From: Promethearchaeota archaeon
GTDB lineage: Archaea; Asgardarchaeota; Lokiarchaeia; Sigynarchaeales; SOKP01
Assembly: GCA_019058515.1 (NCBI GenBank)
Contig: JAHPYY010000067.1
Coordinates: forward strand, 1-24,348
Direction of reading: 5' to 3'
DNA length: 24,348 nucleotides
Shown piece after piece: positions 9,354-17,554 of the stretch; within the stretch, counting starts at the first letter, position 1; every line of letters begins with the position of its first letter. The notes under the pieces are model-generated. The model saw only the letters and a list, made by a program, of their open reading frames with translations, was not told the DNA's origin and did no database searches. Both the position numbers and the translations under genes were made by a program.

Positions 9354-11213
9354 TCAAGGTCGTAATTTAGAAGCCAACTCGAATATTTCCTCTCTATACT
9401 CTTTAAGATAATTCAGAAGGCTTTCTTTTGTAATAGTAGACTCGGAAAAATCTCCATCCTCGATTTTTTTACTAATAATCTTTAAAATATTCCCAATTAT
9501 CTTAGAAGGTCGTTTTATACCGTATAAATCCATGATATCAGTTCCATTTATAGGCAGTAGCAATTTGTTTTCTTCCCTATTTAACTTCTTGAAAAATTTT
9601 TCAAGACTAGCTCTTAGTTCTATGGCCTCCTCTTTTCTAACTTCACTAAATTCGCTTATTAATTTCAATTCCTCAAGAACTTGGTTTAACTCTCTCCGAA
9701 ATATGATTAATCCTTTTTTCTCTATTAGTTTAATTATGAATTCTTCTATCTCTTTAGTCTTTACTTTAATTTCTAACATATCATAAATGTGTCTACTTTC
9801 TATTAAAAGTTTTAAGGCTTCAGAGCGCTCAGGTATATCACTATAATACGAAGCTAAGTAAGAGAGATAAGTAGCTTTTCTTTCTAAATTCTTGGCGTCA
9901 TATAGCTCGTTTATATCAGTAAGAATATCAGGATTTTCTAACTTGCGCTGAATAACTCTTTTGAGAGTATTATTTAGAATCACTATCCACTTCTCTAATA
10001 AATCGATGTGATAATGAATTTCTGGATAATTTTGGATGATTTTTTTGATTTTTTGTTCCCAATCGCCACCGTGAGATAATGCACTACGAATATCGTAGGA
10101 TTTTTTCATGAATTTAAACATGTCGATGAAGGTATCTTTATTAGGTGCGAGAAATAATGACGAGTTAAATGCAATTTTAAACACAATCTCCTTATCTGTA
10201 CGATCCCCAAATAAATGTTCGAATAAGCTGAAAATATTAAAAATAACATCTGGAGTAAAATCTAAATTATGCAATTGCATGTAATGGAACCCGATAGTTC
10301 TATTTTCATCGCGTCTAAAAACTGCACTTTTAACTATATCGGGATACTTCGCAAATATGTCCTTACATTGATTTGTAGTTAGACGAATCGTAGGACCGGT
10401 GGTCTCTTTAAATAATTTCATAAACTCTGTAACCTCAAATTCAATCCACCAAGGATATAGACCAAAAAACCAATTATAAGGAAAATTAATCTCACTAAGA
10501 TAAAAAGTGAATATGATCTCTTCGATTTCACCTAGTTTTTCCTTCCAATCCATATCAAATTTATGCTCAAGTCGTTTATTTTCAATTTGAAACTGCTCTT
10601 TAGAACGGAATAGTCTTGCTGGAATCTTGGTTTGATACACTAATACACTCTTCCAAGAGCTTATGCTACGACTTTCGCGCTTATCTAAAATCCAAGTGTT
10701 AAGCCTACTCTTAATAATTAATTGAGGATCTATGAGTTTTATATCCCCTACTACTTTTATATTAGGCATAGGGATAATAAAACTCACGTTAAGTATGTCG
10801 TTTTCAAGAAATTCTTTCCATTGGTTTTTTAATTTTAAATATATTTCTCTAAAATTACCTTTCTGAAGCAAAGATTCATATACAATACGGTATAGCAAAT
10901 TTAAATATAGTTTTTCAGATGAAGTATAAATAGTTAGATCATAGTGTGATATAACAAAGCTTTCAGGGTTGATCTCATATTCCTCAAAAAATTCCGCTTC
11001 AAAAGCCTTACTTCTTCTCATAAAATCCTCGTTGTTACCCCTATTTGGAATTAATGGGATATTAAAACAATATCTGTTAACTAGTTCTTCGAAAAATTCA
11101 AACGAAATCGCAAGGTTAAGCAAATTAGGATTCCATAAGAGAGGATGATCCGGAAAATTCTCATTTAACTTGTTGAAATCTTCTTCAAGAAACTCTATTA
11201 CATTTGTATTCAT
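9354..11213 (-). CDS. Apea-type HEPN protein with a CCA-enzyme-like C-terminal tail
   Basis: 619 residues. The segment around 335-383, with LFEHLFGD and then YDIRSALSHGGDW, matches the Apea-like HEPN pattern. The R-x4-H active-site motif is RSALSH, R376 to H381, predicting RNase activity. The first 330 residues are a large domain of unknown function with several aromatic patches (for example FFGLYPWWIEFEV). The last 70 residues contain PINGTDIMDLYGIKRPSKII (from about 554) and an acidic-hydrophobic helix. This follows the pattern G-x-D-hh-xhGh-x-P-x-xhG seen near the C-terminus of bacterial-type CCA-adding enzymes, where it contacts RNA. I infer an RNA-binding tail that could direct the HEPN RNase to tRNA-like substrates. 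ApeA-type proteins act in abortive phage defence. The Apea-HEPN call is strong; the tail call is moderate. Confidence 0.8.
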   Translation of the reverse strand: MNTNVIEFLEEDFNKLNENFPDHPLLWNPNLLNLAISFEFFEELVNRYCFNIPLIPNRGNNEDFMRRSKAFEAEFFEEYEINPESFVISHYDLTIYTSSEKLYLNLLYRIVYESLLQKGNFREIYLKLKNQWKEFLENDILNVSFIIPMPNIKVVGDIKLIDPQLIIKSRLNTWILDKRESRSISSWKSVLVYQTKIPARLFRSKEQFQIENKRLEHKFDMDWKEKLGEIEEIIFTFYLSEINFPYNWFFGLYPWWIEFEVTEFMKLFKETTGPTIRLTTNQCKDIFAKYPDIVKSAVFRRDENRTIGFHYMQLHNLDFTPDVIFNIFSLFEHLFGDRTDKEIVFKIAFNSSLFLAPNKDTFIDMFKFMKKSYDIRSALSHGGDWEQKIKKIIQNYPEIHYHIDLLEKWIVILNNTLKRVIQRKLENPDILTDINELYDAKNLERKATYLSYLASYYSDIPERSEALKLLIESRHIYDMLEIKVKTKEIEEFIIKLIEKKGLIIFRRELNQVLEELKLISEFSEVRKEEAIELRASLEKFFKKLNREENKLLLPINGTDIMDLYGIKRPSKIIGNILKIISKKIEDGDFSESTITKESLLNYLKEYREEIFELASKLRP

Positions 11214-11233
11214 TTGGTTAAAAATTAGGATAA

Positions 11234-11563
11234 TTAAGGTCTTAAATCTTCCCTTAATGTGTTTTTACTAGTTAATAGAAAACATAAAATAACACTTTCC
11301 TTACTCATGGCGAGTAAGGCAATAACTATACCCAAGAAACCAAAAGTTGTTCCTAGTGGCTTTGAAATCTCCCCTAATGAGCAAATTACTACTAAAAAGC
11401 TGTTTTTTATAGCAATAAGGTGAATTTCATATCCTCCTTGAAATGCAGTGCGTACAAATGCCAAACTTCTCACAAATTGCGAGCAGGGAAGCGTACAATT
11501 GAGTTCACGGGGATAAACGCCATTACTAAAGGCGTTCCAAACTTCTACAGTTAAAATTGGCAA
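11234..11563 (-). CDS. Doubtful small membrane protein
   Basis: 109 codons starting from TTG; no ATG is available at the N-terminus and the frame stays open upstream of the TTG. It has one clear hydrophobic stretch (FGFLGIVIALLAM, about 74-86), a second weaker one after it (VILCFLL), and several Cys. It would lie 20 bp upstream of the Apea-HEPN gene on the same strand, so it could be the first gene of a pair. No family is recognised. Because of the weak start and short length, a chance frame is nearly as likely. Confidence 0.33.
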   Translation of the reverse strand: MPILTVEVWNAFSNGVYPRELNCTLPCSQFVRSLAFVRTAFQGGYEIHLIAIKNSFLVVICSLGEISKPLGTTFGFLGIVIALLAMSKESVILCFLLTSKNTLREDLRP

Positions 11564-11652
11564 TATATCTAAACAACTATAAAGTTTTTAACTAAAATTA
11601 TCGGAAATTATTTAAACAAAAATTCCTCGTGAATCTTTAGATTTTTCGTTTT

Positions 11653-11662
11653 CTTTTATAAG
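11653..11662 (+). promoter_or_regulatory. Probable TATA box of the beta-helix gene
   Basis: The sequence cttttataag lies about 58 bp before the ATG at 11716. This predicts a leader of roughly 30 nt. No strong ribosome binding site is seen directly before the ATG. Confidence 0.4.
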
Positions 11663-11715
11663 GTTCTACCCGAATTGTAGTGTAACCCTTCAAAAATCGT
11701 AAAATAACCGAGAAC

Positions 11716-12651
11716 ATGCCAAAAATTATTTCTACTACGGTCTTCCTTTTTCTGCTAACAAGCGCTTCTTATTGCGCTACAGGATTGAAAAATTCTATGG
11801 GGCCGTGGTACGAGTACGGACCGTTCGTCTGGGAACACATCGAACACTTCGAGATAGACGGGAACGAACAGTGGCGAACCTTTGCCGAAAATCCCATGTA
11901 CCCGTTTGTGATTCGCTCGGGAGGGATTTACGCAATTGGTTACACAGACTTTGGAAGCACAAATCTAACGATTAAAAACTCGAACGTACCATTCTACATA
12001 AGCTATAGTAGGTGTGGGAGTCTGATCTTGAACAATGTTTCCCACGCAATCATAACGAACTTTCCCTGCTTTTACATACAAATGCACCAAGCAAGCGAAG
12101 TATTCGTAAGTTTCGGAGAGCTACAGATGGTAGTTATTTCGAATTCGAAGGAATGTTCTGTCTCGCTTAGCAACGTAACTCATGGAGGAGGGATGGAGAT
12201 TACCGATTGTTCTAATGTAGATATAACCACCAATAGTATTTTGGAATCGGGGTTAGACGGGATTTGCGTCAGGAATTCCAACAACCTTTCCATAACGGGT
12301 AACCTTATCAAAAGTAGCTATCACAACGGGATATTCTTAGATTCTTGCGAGCGCGCTGAGATCAACAACAACACCGTTAACGATTGTCGCGAGTACGGAA
12401 TACTGTTTTCTTCGAGCTCTCACAACTTCGTTGCAAACAACAACCTGCTGTACAACCAAAAAGGCTCGTATTTTGAAGAAGTAGGATCCACTGAAAACCA
12501 ATTTGAAAACAACAAAGCCGAATACAAAGCTCCCAAGTGGGCGATCTACCTGTACCTGGCGATTGGAGCGCCTATTGTCGTCGCAATCATTGTAGTGGCT
12601 ATGAAGGTAGAAAAAGCGTACCTAAGGAAAAAACATTCTAATAGTTCTTAA
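11716..12651 (+). CDS. Secreted parallel beta-helix (NosD-like) protein with C-terminal membrane anchor
   Basis: 311 residues. The N-terminus is a typical signal peptide (KIISTTVFLFLLTSASYC, about 3-20). The middle is built of beta-helix rungs with Asn ladders; the clearest are at about 185-265, with repeated patterns such as NNLSITGNLI and ERAEINNNTV, as in NosD/CASH-type right-handed helices. Residues 276-297 form a transmembrane helix followed by a short basic tail (EKAYLRKKHSNSS), so the protein should be displayed outside the cell with its C-terminus inside. Several N-x-S/T sites could be glycosylated. Such proteins are abundant in Asgard archaea and methanogens; ligands are mostly unknown, with sugar or surface binding likely. 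The gene is notably G+C-rich: 33 of 60 bases in 11821-11880, against about a third in neighbouring genes. It is the only large plus-strand gene in the left half. Confidence 0.85.
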   Translation: MPKIISTTVFLFLLTSASYCATGLKNSMGPWYEYGPFVWEHIEHFEIDGNEQWRTFAENPMYPFVIRSGGIYAIGYTDFGSTNLTIKNSNVPFYISYSRCGSLILNNVSHAIITNFPCFYIQMHQASEVFVSFGELQMVVISNSKECSVSLSNVTHGGGMEITDCSNVDITTNSILESGLDGICVRNSNNLSITGNLIKSSYHNGIFLDSCERAEINNNTVNDCREYGILFSSSSHNFVANNNLLYNQKGSYFEEVGSTENQFENNKAEYKAPKWAIYLYLAIGAPIVVAIIVVAMKVEKAYLRKKHSNSS

Positions 12652-12668
12652 GCACGATATAATTATTC

Positions 12669-12677
12669 TTTTTTTTT
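12669..12677 (+). terminator. T-run terminator after the beta-helix gene
   Basis: Nine T in a row begin 17 nt after the TAA stop of the beta-helix gene, with no strong hairpin before them; this is the usual archaeal form. Confidence 0.45.
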
Positions 12678-12710
12678 GTTCTAGCATAAATTTAGCAATC
12701 TTAAACCAAT

Positions 12711-12806
12711 TTACAACCAGGATTCTAAGGTTCGGTTCTTTAAGTGAGGCTTTATCCGTCGCTTCTGTTTGCGAAGGAAATATTTCTTGTCTTTTGGTTC
12801 GAGCAT
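12711..12806 (-). CDS. Possible tiny basic protein
   Basis: A 31-residue frame from an ATG at 12806, very basic (KDKKYFLRKQKRRIKPHLKN) and coding-like in composition, with G+C content closer to the beta-helix gene than to the AT-rich DNA beyond. No in-frame extension upstream is possible (TAA 12 nt before the ATG). It may be a gene end cut off from its body or a chance frame. No family is recognised. Confidence 0.2.
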   Translation of the reverse strand: MLEPKDKKYFLRKQKRRIKPHLKNRTLESWL

Positions 12807-12916
12807 TTTATACGCGCATTATCTTAGCCTTCTGTCTTCTTGACCGCGATTTACTGTCGTGTTGGAGTGAGTCTATCTTTCTAAAAAGATTACGAGTAAT
12901 CAGGATTTGATGGATT

Positions 12917-13051
12917 CTAAAAAAAGAAGCGTCGGTCAAGACAAATAATTCGCATGTCTTTTTCTATAAACTTACGGATTTGACTTCGTACTCCACTAGG
13001 ATGAATGGTTAATTCTTCTGAGATCCAATCTCTCCACATGTGATCGTCCAT
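12917..13051 (-). CDS. Possible small helix-turn-helix protein or remnant
   Basis: A 44-residue frame from an ATG at 13051 to a TAG at 12917. The piece ISEELTIHPSGVRSQIRKFI has the spacing of a helix-turn-helix: helix, turn around IHPS, then a recognition helix. The same frame is open and lysine-rich for a further 26 codons upstream (to about 13129) without an ATG, so it may be the end of a decayed larger gene or may use another start. It lies next to the cluster of TGTACA palindromes and could encode the regulator that binds them. That link is a guess from position only. Confidence 0.35.
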   Translation of the reverse strand: MDDHMWRDWISEELTIHPSGVRSQIRKFIEKDMRIICLDRRFFF

Positions 13052-13181
13052 TCTATATTCTCTTTCTTTAATATATTTTATCTTATCATATGTGATGCGA
13101 ATTATCTTTAAAAGATTGACTTTCTTTTTACTTTATATGTAACTATATAAGTAAAATATATATAAAGTTGACCTTCATGCT

Positions 13182-13241
13182 TGTACATATTCTTTTCGCT
13201 ATGATTCTTTATTTTTGTACAAAACGAGTTAAAGATGTACA
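13182..13241. promoter_or_regulatory. TGTACA palindrome group A
   Basis: TGTACA occurs at 13182-13187, 13216-13221 and 13236-13241. The last two are 20 bp apart start to start, about two helical turns, so a dimeric or cooperative DNA-binding protein could bind both on one face. They lie in AT-rich DNA upstream of the possible HTH gene on the minus strand and of the nuclease gene on the plus strand. Each site is a perfect 6-bp palindrome. Confidence 0.45.
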
Positions 13242-13406
13242 AGTTTTTTTGATTTCGTTTATAAAAAAAAACCTGAATTCTCTGATGTTAAGCCAAAGTT
13301 AAGGGGATATGTCAAGATATGTTCGATAGTATATCTAAACCTAATTAAATTGAGATGGAAGTCCTAAAAGATTGGATAAAACTTGTAATTCGAATAGTGA
13401 AAACTA

Positions 13407-13432
13407 TGTACAAACCAGTATACCTATGTACA
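13407..13432. promoter_or_regulatory. TGTACA palindrome group B
   Basis: TGTACA occurs at 13407-13412 and 13427-13432, again exactly 20 bp apart. Both pairs also share the flank taTGTACAaa or ttTGTACAaa at the left site. The pair lies about 160-190 bp before the nuclease start codon, upstream of a TATA-like aaaaatataac near 13517-13528. The repeated spacing suggests a designed site, as an operator or an iteron. Confidence 0.45.
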
Positions 13433-13592
13433 TTATAAGACTTTTGGATAGTAAGTTCATTCAAAATTAAATTCAAAAAACTCACTAAAATTATAATGAA
13501 CCAAATCTGGTAATAAAAAAATATAACTTGATGTTGATAAGTTTTTAACTACAGAAGGATTTGTGTCTAATAAACGCTGAGAATATAGAAAA

Positions 13593-14504
13593 ATGCCAAG
13601 AAAAAGAAAAAGGCGACCTAAAATTACTCCGAACTCTACCCGAGTTCAATATGTAGATACATCACTTGGATACGAGTATCCTACTCCAATATACTACGAA
13701 TTAATTGAGAAAAATGGTAAATACATAGTACGCTATTACTCTAACGACAAATTTATGAGCGCCCGTGTACTAAAAAAGAAGATTGACGTAAAAAACTTTA
13801 AACCAGAAGACCACGGAGGTCAAAACCTTTTTACTGCTCGGTATCAGCGAGAAGAAAACTTAGTTAATATCATAAGTAGCCTTTTCAAGCGATTTAACTT
13901 CGAAGTCTCTCTTAATCCTAAGTTAGGGGTATATAAGCCAGACATTAAATTAAAGAAAGATAATAAAATAATATATGTAGAAGTCAAAGCCTATCATGCG
14001 AGTTATATTTGTGGAGACCCAGAGATTTGTCAGTGTTTAAGATACTACAACCAAGCAAAAGACATAGATCAGGCCAAAGTCCTACTAATCACCTCTGGAG
14101 AATTGATTGTCCCAAAAGATTCGTTTTTAAACAATCCAATTAAGAATCCTATAGAACTTGTAGGAGATTTTTACAAGAAGAGGGTTATTTCAAGAACCCA
14201 AGCAAAAACTTTAGATTTATTTTCAGCTAGAGACATCTATCGGCAAGCGAAAAAAAAGTTCGAGAAGAAGTTCGATAAAGACTTATTAAGTATAAACTGT
14301 GTCTTCCTTAAAAATCGGCATATTTCTAAATTCCCAAATTGTCTAATTGAGGACGCAAATTTCGATGTGTTGTTAATAAACGCAACAATTTTTAAAAAAG
14401 TATTACGGAACTTAAGAATGTATAAAGAACTGAGCAAATTTAAAACTCTAAGACAAGAACCAATGGAAAGACTAATTATGAATGCGAACCTTTTAAATTT
14501 TTAA
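13593..14504 (+). CDS. PD-(D/E)xK superfamily nuclease
   Basis: 303 residues. The nuclease core shows a helix with acidic residues E87/E88, then YKPDI with D117, then IIYVEVKAY with E130 and K132, the classic PD...ExK signature. It ends in Q147-x3-Y151 (QCLRY), the QxxxY motif shared by RecB, AddB and Cas4-type nucleases. Three Cys (C140, C146, C148) crowd the stretch between the catalytic Lys and QxxxY, and two more lie at 236 and 250. This could be a metal or Fe-S site, although the canonical Cas4 pattern is not met. The N-terminus (RKRKRRPK) is strongly basic and could bind DNA. The gene faces the primase-exonuclease genes with only a 30-bp gap, so it is in the module by position but on the opposite strand. 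It is probably controlled through the TGTACA sites upstream. Alternatives are a restriction enzyme or a resolvase-like enzyme. Confidence 0.8.
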   Translation: MPRKRKRRPKITPNSTRVQYVDTSLGYEYPTPIYYELIEKNGKYIVRYYSNDKFMSARVLKKKIDVKNFKPEDHGGQNLFTARYQREENLVNIISSLFKRFNFEVSLNPKLGVYKPDIKLKKDNKIIYVEVKAYHASYICGDPEICQCLRYYNQAKDIDQAKVLLITSGELIVPKDSFLNNPIKNPIELVGDFYKKRVISRTQAKTLDLFSARDIYRQAKKKFEKKFDKDLLSINCVFLKNRHISKFPNCLIEDANFDVLLINATIFKKVLRNLRMYKELSKFKTLRQEPMERLIMNANLLNF

Positions 14505-14534
14505 AAGGAGATTAGTCAAAACGCTTCAATACAA

Positions 14535-15212
14535 CTACAAATTTAAACTATATTGCTTTAACCACCGATCTCGAAAGATAAGAGCCTCATTAAGAAGACA
14601 ATTTTCATTATGTTTAATGATGGAATCAAATTCTCCGTTTTCATACAATCTCTCTACGATTTTGTTGTGACGAAACAAGGGGTCATGTGTTGATGCGTAA
14701 CCTAGTTTAAATATCGCCTCAGCCATCGTCTCCATATCGTACTCCTGAAGATTTACGATAAAATGAGATTGGATAAATTTGTAATTTTTCAAGACACTTT
14801 TTTCTGTATTATTTGCCATTAAATATTCGTAGGTGCGAGCGAGTTGAGAATCCTCGTAATTAGAAAAAGCAAAGCACTGTATCTGCTCGTCCCTTAGGAT
14901 TTTAAGGGTTTTAAATATTGCAAAATACAATTCAGCGCGTTTTTTATCTAAATCTTCCACATAGATGGTGATAATAGAATTTCCGAGGTACACTCCCATC
15001 AAAAATATATTTCCTTCGAGATCTATGATGCAAGCAGAGACATCCTTAGGCATCTCTTTAAAAGGAAAAACATCGCGAGCTCTAATCTCTTTAAGCCGAA
15101 CAAACACTTCAGGGTCATGTTTTTGATCCAAGATTTTACACACTACAGCGCTATAGTTAACAATTCTTGTTCTGATTTCGTGTGCGATATTAAATTTCGT
15201 TAACTCATTCAT
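14535..15212 (-). CDS. DEDD-type exonuclease-like protein (RNase H fold)
   Basis: 225 residues. IIDLEGNIFLMGVYLG (62-77) fits motif I of DEDD exonucleases of the YprB/RNase_H_2 type, with D64 and E66. FAFSNYEDSQLA (114-125) fits motif II with E120 or D121. KHNENCLLNEALIFRDRWLK (200-219) resembles the last motif, usually YNxxD...L..wL. The expected final Asp position is a Cys here (C205), so activity may be reduced or use another residue. The ATG overlaps the end of the primase gene by 8 nt (ATGAATGA), so translation is coupled and the product probably works with the primase, for example in trimming primers or nascent strands. The family call is moderate, based on motif order and spacing. Confidence 0.6.
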   Translation of the reverse strand: MNELTKFNIAHEIRTRIVNYSAVVCKILDQKHDPEVFVRLKEIRARDVFPFKEMPKDVSACIIDLEGNIFLMGVYLGNSIITIYVEDLDKKRAELYFAIFKTLKILRDEQIQCFAFSNYEDSQLARTYEYLMANNTEKSVLKNYKFIQSHFIVNLQEYDMETMAEAIFKLGYASTHDPLFRHNKIVERLYENGEFDSIIKHNENCLLNEALIFRDRWLKQYSLNL

Positions 15213-17481
15213 ATTTCAATTCAATTTTTTTCCTATTAATCAAGAAAAATTGTTCTATAAAATTTACAACGCAAAAATATAGCAAACAAACCAAGTGAAT
15301 CGCTCCTATAAGAGACTTACTTTCGATGTCCCCGCTCCGAGATTTTTTAGGGATAACGGCACAGTAATAAATCGATAATTCAGCAATCTGATGTAATTGT
15401 TGAGAATAGGTGATCAATACGTTTTTCTGCCTGTTCGAGATTCGTGTATCGTTATTTTTAAGGGTCATTAATCGACTAACGATCTCTAAATTAAATTGAA
15501 TAATGTTTCTAAATTGACCTACGAAATTAGAAAATTTGTGGATGTCTGTGAACAGTTCTCTGAAAGAAATTGATTTTTCAAAAATATCGCTTTTCATGTT
15601 AAAGAAAAAATCGAAATAGTAAAGAGATTCAAGTTTACTTTTTAGCAGGGCGTAAGAAATTGAATTGCTAAGCAGATAACACTTCAGAAGTCGTTTGATC
15701 TCCTTTAAGAGCAGGTTACGATCTAATAATTCTTTATCCCAAGCAGATTTCTGAGGATAGAATTTGCAAATATTCAATATGAATTGGATGGCCTGTTTAG
15801 GAGCTTTATCGAACTTTAGGGTCTCGTGGATTAGGTGCGAATAAAATACTTTTGAATCGTAAAAATATCGCCACCAATTGTAGGATCCAACGCTTCGATC
15901 ACAGACATCCATCACTCCAAATCGGAGTATCATTAAAAACTCCGGGTAGACACCTCCTGGAGAAAAACGCCGCTCCAAATTGGACTTTTTAATGGCATTT
16001 GGTGTTATCAAGAACTCGTTTATATTATTGGCTTCTAGACGGGATGCAACGGACTCAATAGAAGAGTACTGCTTTAAAGTGTTAAAATCTTTAGCATAGT
16101 CGTAAAATTTGCCGCGCTGAGGATCGTATATCGGGATAGAAACTAACCCGGTTTTGTTATGTATACTAAACACCCTAAAAACACCTGCGCCCATGGAAGA
16201 TGTATCTAGAAGGATTTGGACTAAATTACGCTTTTCCTTTTGCAGCGTAAAGAGGTTATTTTTATGTGAAGCACTTAAATCTTTCCGAATTGCTTCGGGA
16301 ATTCTAATTTTTACCTGATTATCAAAGACCATGTGGATGCAAATAGCTTGAGCAAGAGTTTTAAAGAATTTGAATTTATCTCGCATCACAGATTTCTGCG
16401 ATTTTCGCAAGTTGTTTATCCCTGGGACGAGATTTTGGTAATATAGTTCTGGAACATTAACTCTTCCTTCGAAGTCTTCTACGATGCCTGGTTCAATACG
16501 CAAAATTAAGTGGCATCCCCGGGAACCCGACATGTTAATGGAACATCGAGGGAGACCGAGTTTTTTAAGAGTCTGAAGAAAGGCTTCGCACACAGAAAGG
16601 GTTAAATTCCAGACATCTTGCTCGCTATATCTTGCCTTAATATAATCGGACATGTCGACATCAATGATAAAATACACGCAATGTTGTCTAGGATCCGCAG
16701 TCCTTACCGACACATAAATTCCAGAAACGAGATTTTGCAGTAATACTTTACTAAACGCTTCGGGTGTAGTTGTGCTATCAAAAAAATTGTGAAACGATAT
16801 TCTCTCGTTCTCATATATCACTTTTCTTCTCTTTTGTGCGGGCTTGTCTTCCAATACTGTTTCTATTGTTACCTCGCATTTTAGTCCAGCAAATGGAAAA
16901 AGATACGTAGCTAATATTTTTAGGTAATTAGGGTTAGAAATCAATCGACTGATTTTGTCAAATTGCTTAATAGTAAAGAATTTGTCTACCTCAGCAATGG
17001 GCTTTTTTTCTAATTTTGTGGAGAAAATGTCAACATAGGATTCATTTTCACGCGATTTTGAGGCGATATTCAGTTCGATGGCGCCCACAATCGCTAATTC
17101 TCCTACGCAAAACAATCTTAATATAGCTAAACAACTTTGGTAAGGTATTCGTTTTGAATTAAACAATAGGACCACATTATCACACCGTATGTAGAATTTA
17201 CCCCCTTGTGTAAAGGATTGAGTGTGATTTATCTTAATGTTTCCCCTATGCAAAAGATTTTCGACTGTGTACTCAATGTTGTTTACCAGTCTCCCAATAA
17301 CGCTCTGCACGTCTCGAAACATTTCGTTAAATATCGGTGTAATTTCGTGACTCCTAATTTTACCTAGATCAATATTTCTTCTTATTAGGTCGAGATCAGG
17401 GGATCTAAATGATATACTAACCTTGACTTCTCGCGACATGTTGTATTCATTTTTCAACTCTTCAATTTCGTTCCATGGCAA
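15205..17481 (-). CDS. AEP-family DNA primase (PriS-like)
   Basis: 758 residues counted from a TTG at 17481. The three AEP motifs are present. Motif I is FIIDVD with D274 and D276. Motif II is SGSRGCH at 318-324, ending in H324. The motif III region has D426 (ILLD) followed by FRVFSIHNKTGLVS (435-448), which matches the R-x-x-x-S-x-H-x-KTGL signature of archaeal/eukaryotic small primase subunits. About 250 residues before and 300 after the core are unfamiliar, making it roughly twice a cellular PriS; plasmid and viral AEPs often carry such extra domains. It should synthesise primers or extend them on DNA. The start is uncertain: the first ATG is at 17439, yet the frame is open and coding-like back to a TGA at 17545. 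It lies between an unknown acidic protein and the coupled exonuclease-like protein. This is an additional, mobile-type primase rather than the host replication enzyme, by its size and neighbours. Confidence 0.85.
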   Translation of the reverse strand: MPWNEIEELKNEYNMSREVKVSISFRSPDLDLIRRNIDLGKIRSHEITPIFNEMFRDVQSVIGRLVNNIEYTVENLLHRGNIKINHTQSFTQGGKFYIRCDNVVLLFNSKRIPYQSCLAILRLFCVGELAIVGAIELNIASKSRENESYVDIFSTKLEKKPIAEVDKFFTIKQFDKISRLISNPNYLKILATYLFPFAGLKCEVTIETVLEDKPAQKRRKVIYENERISFHNFFDSTTTPEAFSKVLLQNLVSGIYVSVRTADPRQHCVYFIIDVDMSDYIKARYSEQDVWNLTLSVCEAFLQTLKKLGLPRCSINMSGSRGCHLILRIEPGIVEDFEGRVNVPELYYQNLVPGINNLRKSQKSVMRDKFKFFKTLAQAICIHMVFDNQVKIRIPEAIRKDLSASHKNNLFTLQKEKRNLVQILLDTSSMGAGVFRVFSIHNKTGLVSIPIYDPQRGKFYDYAKDFNTLKQYSSIESVASRLEANNINEFLITPNAIKKSNLERRFSPGGVYPEFLMILRFGVMDVCDRSVGSYNWWRYFYDSKVFYSHLIHETLKFDKAPKQAIQFILNICKFYPQKSAWDKELLDRNLLLKEIKRLLKCYLLSNSISYALLKSKLESLYYFDFFFNMKSDIFEKSISFRELFTDIHKFSNFVGQFRNIIQFNLEIVSRLMTLKNNDTRISNRQKNVLITYSQQLHQIAELSIYYCAVIPKKSRSGDIESKSLIGAIHLVCLLYFCVVNFIEQFFLINRKKIELKYE

Positions 17482-17554
17482 TTGAAATGTTTTAGTTGCC
17501 AGTTCTTCCCGTAGGTATTTGATCTGCTGACTCGACAGTGCCCCTCACCGTCTT

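Larger units (their letters stand above)
12652..13592. other. Gap of about 940 bp between the beta-helix and PD-(D/E)xK genes
   Basis: There is no large gene. The left third has mixed composition, with a tiny basic frame (12711-12806) and an imperfect inverted repeat (tcttgaccg at 12838-12846, cggtcaaga at 12933-12941). A possible small HTH gene follows at 12917-13051. The right part, from about 13,080, is very AT-rich and carries five TGTACA palindromes. Operator or origin functions are possible and are described separately. Confidence 0.6.

Noticed and set aside
11772..11975. Plus-strand frame of 67 codons inside the beta-helix gene
   Set aside because: Out-of-frame shadow of a gene with signal peptide, repeats and membrane anchor.
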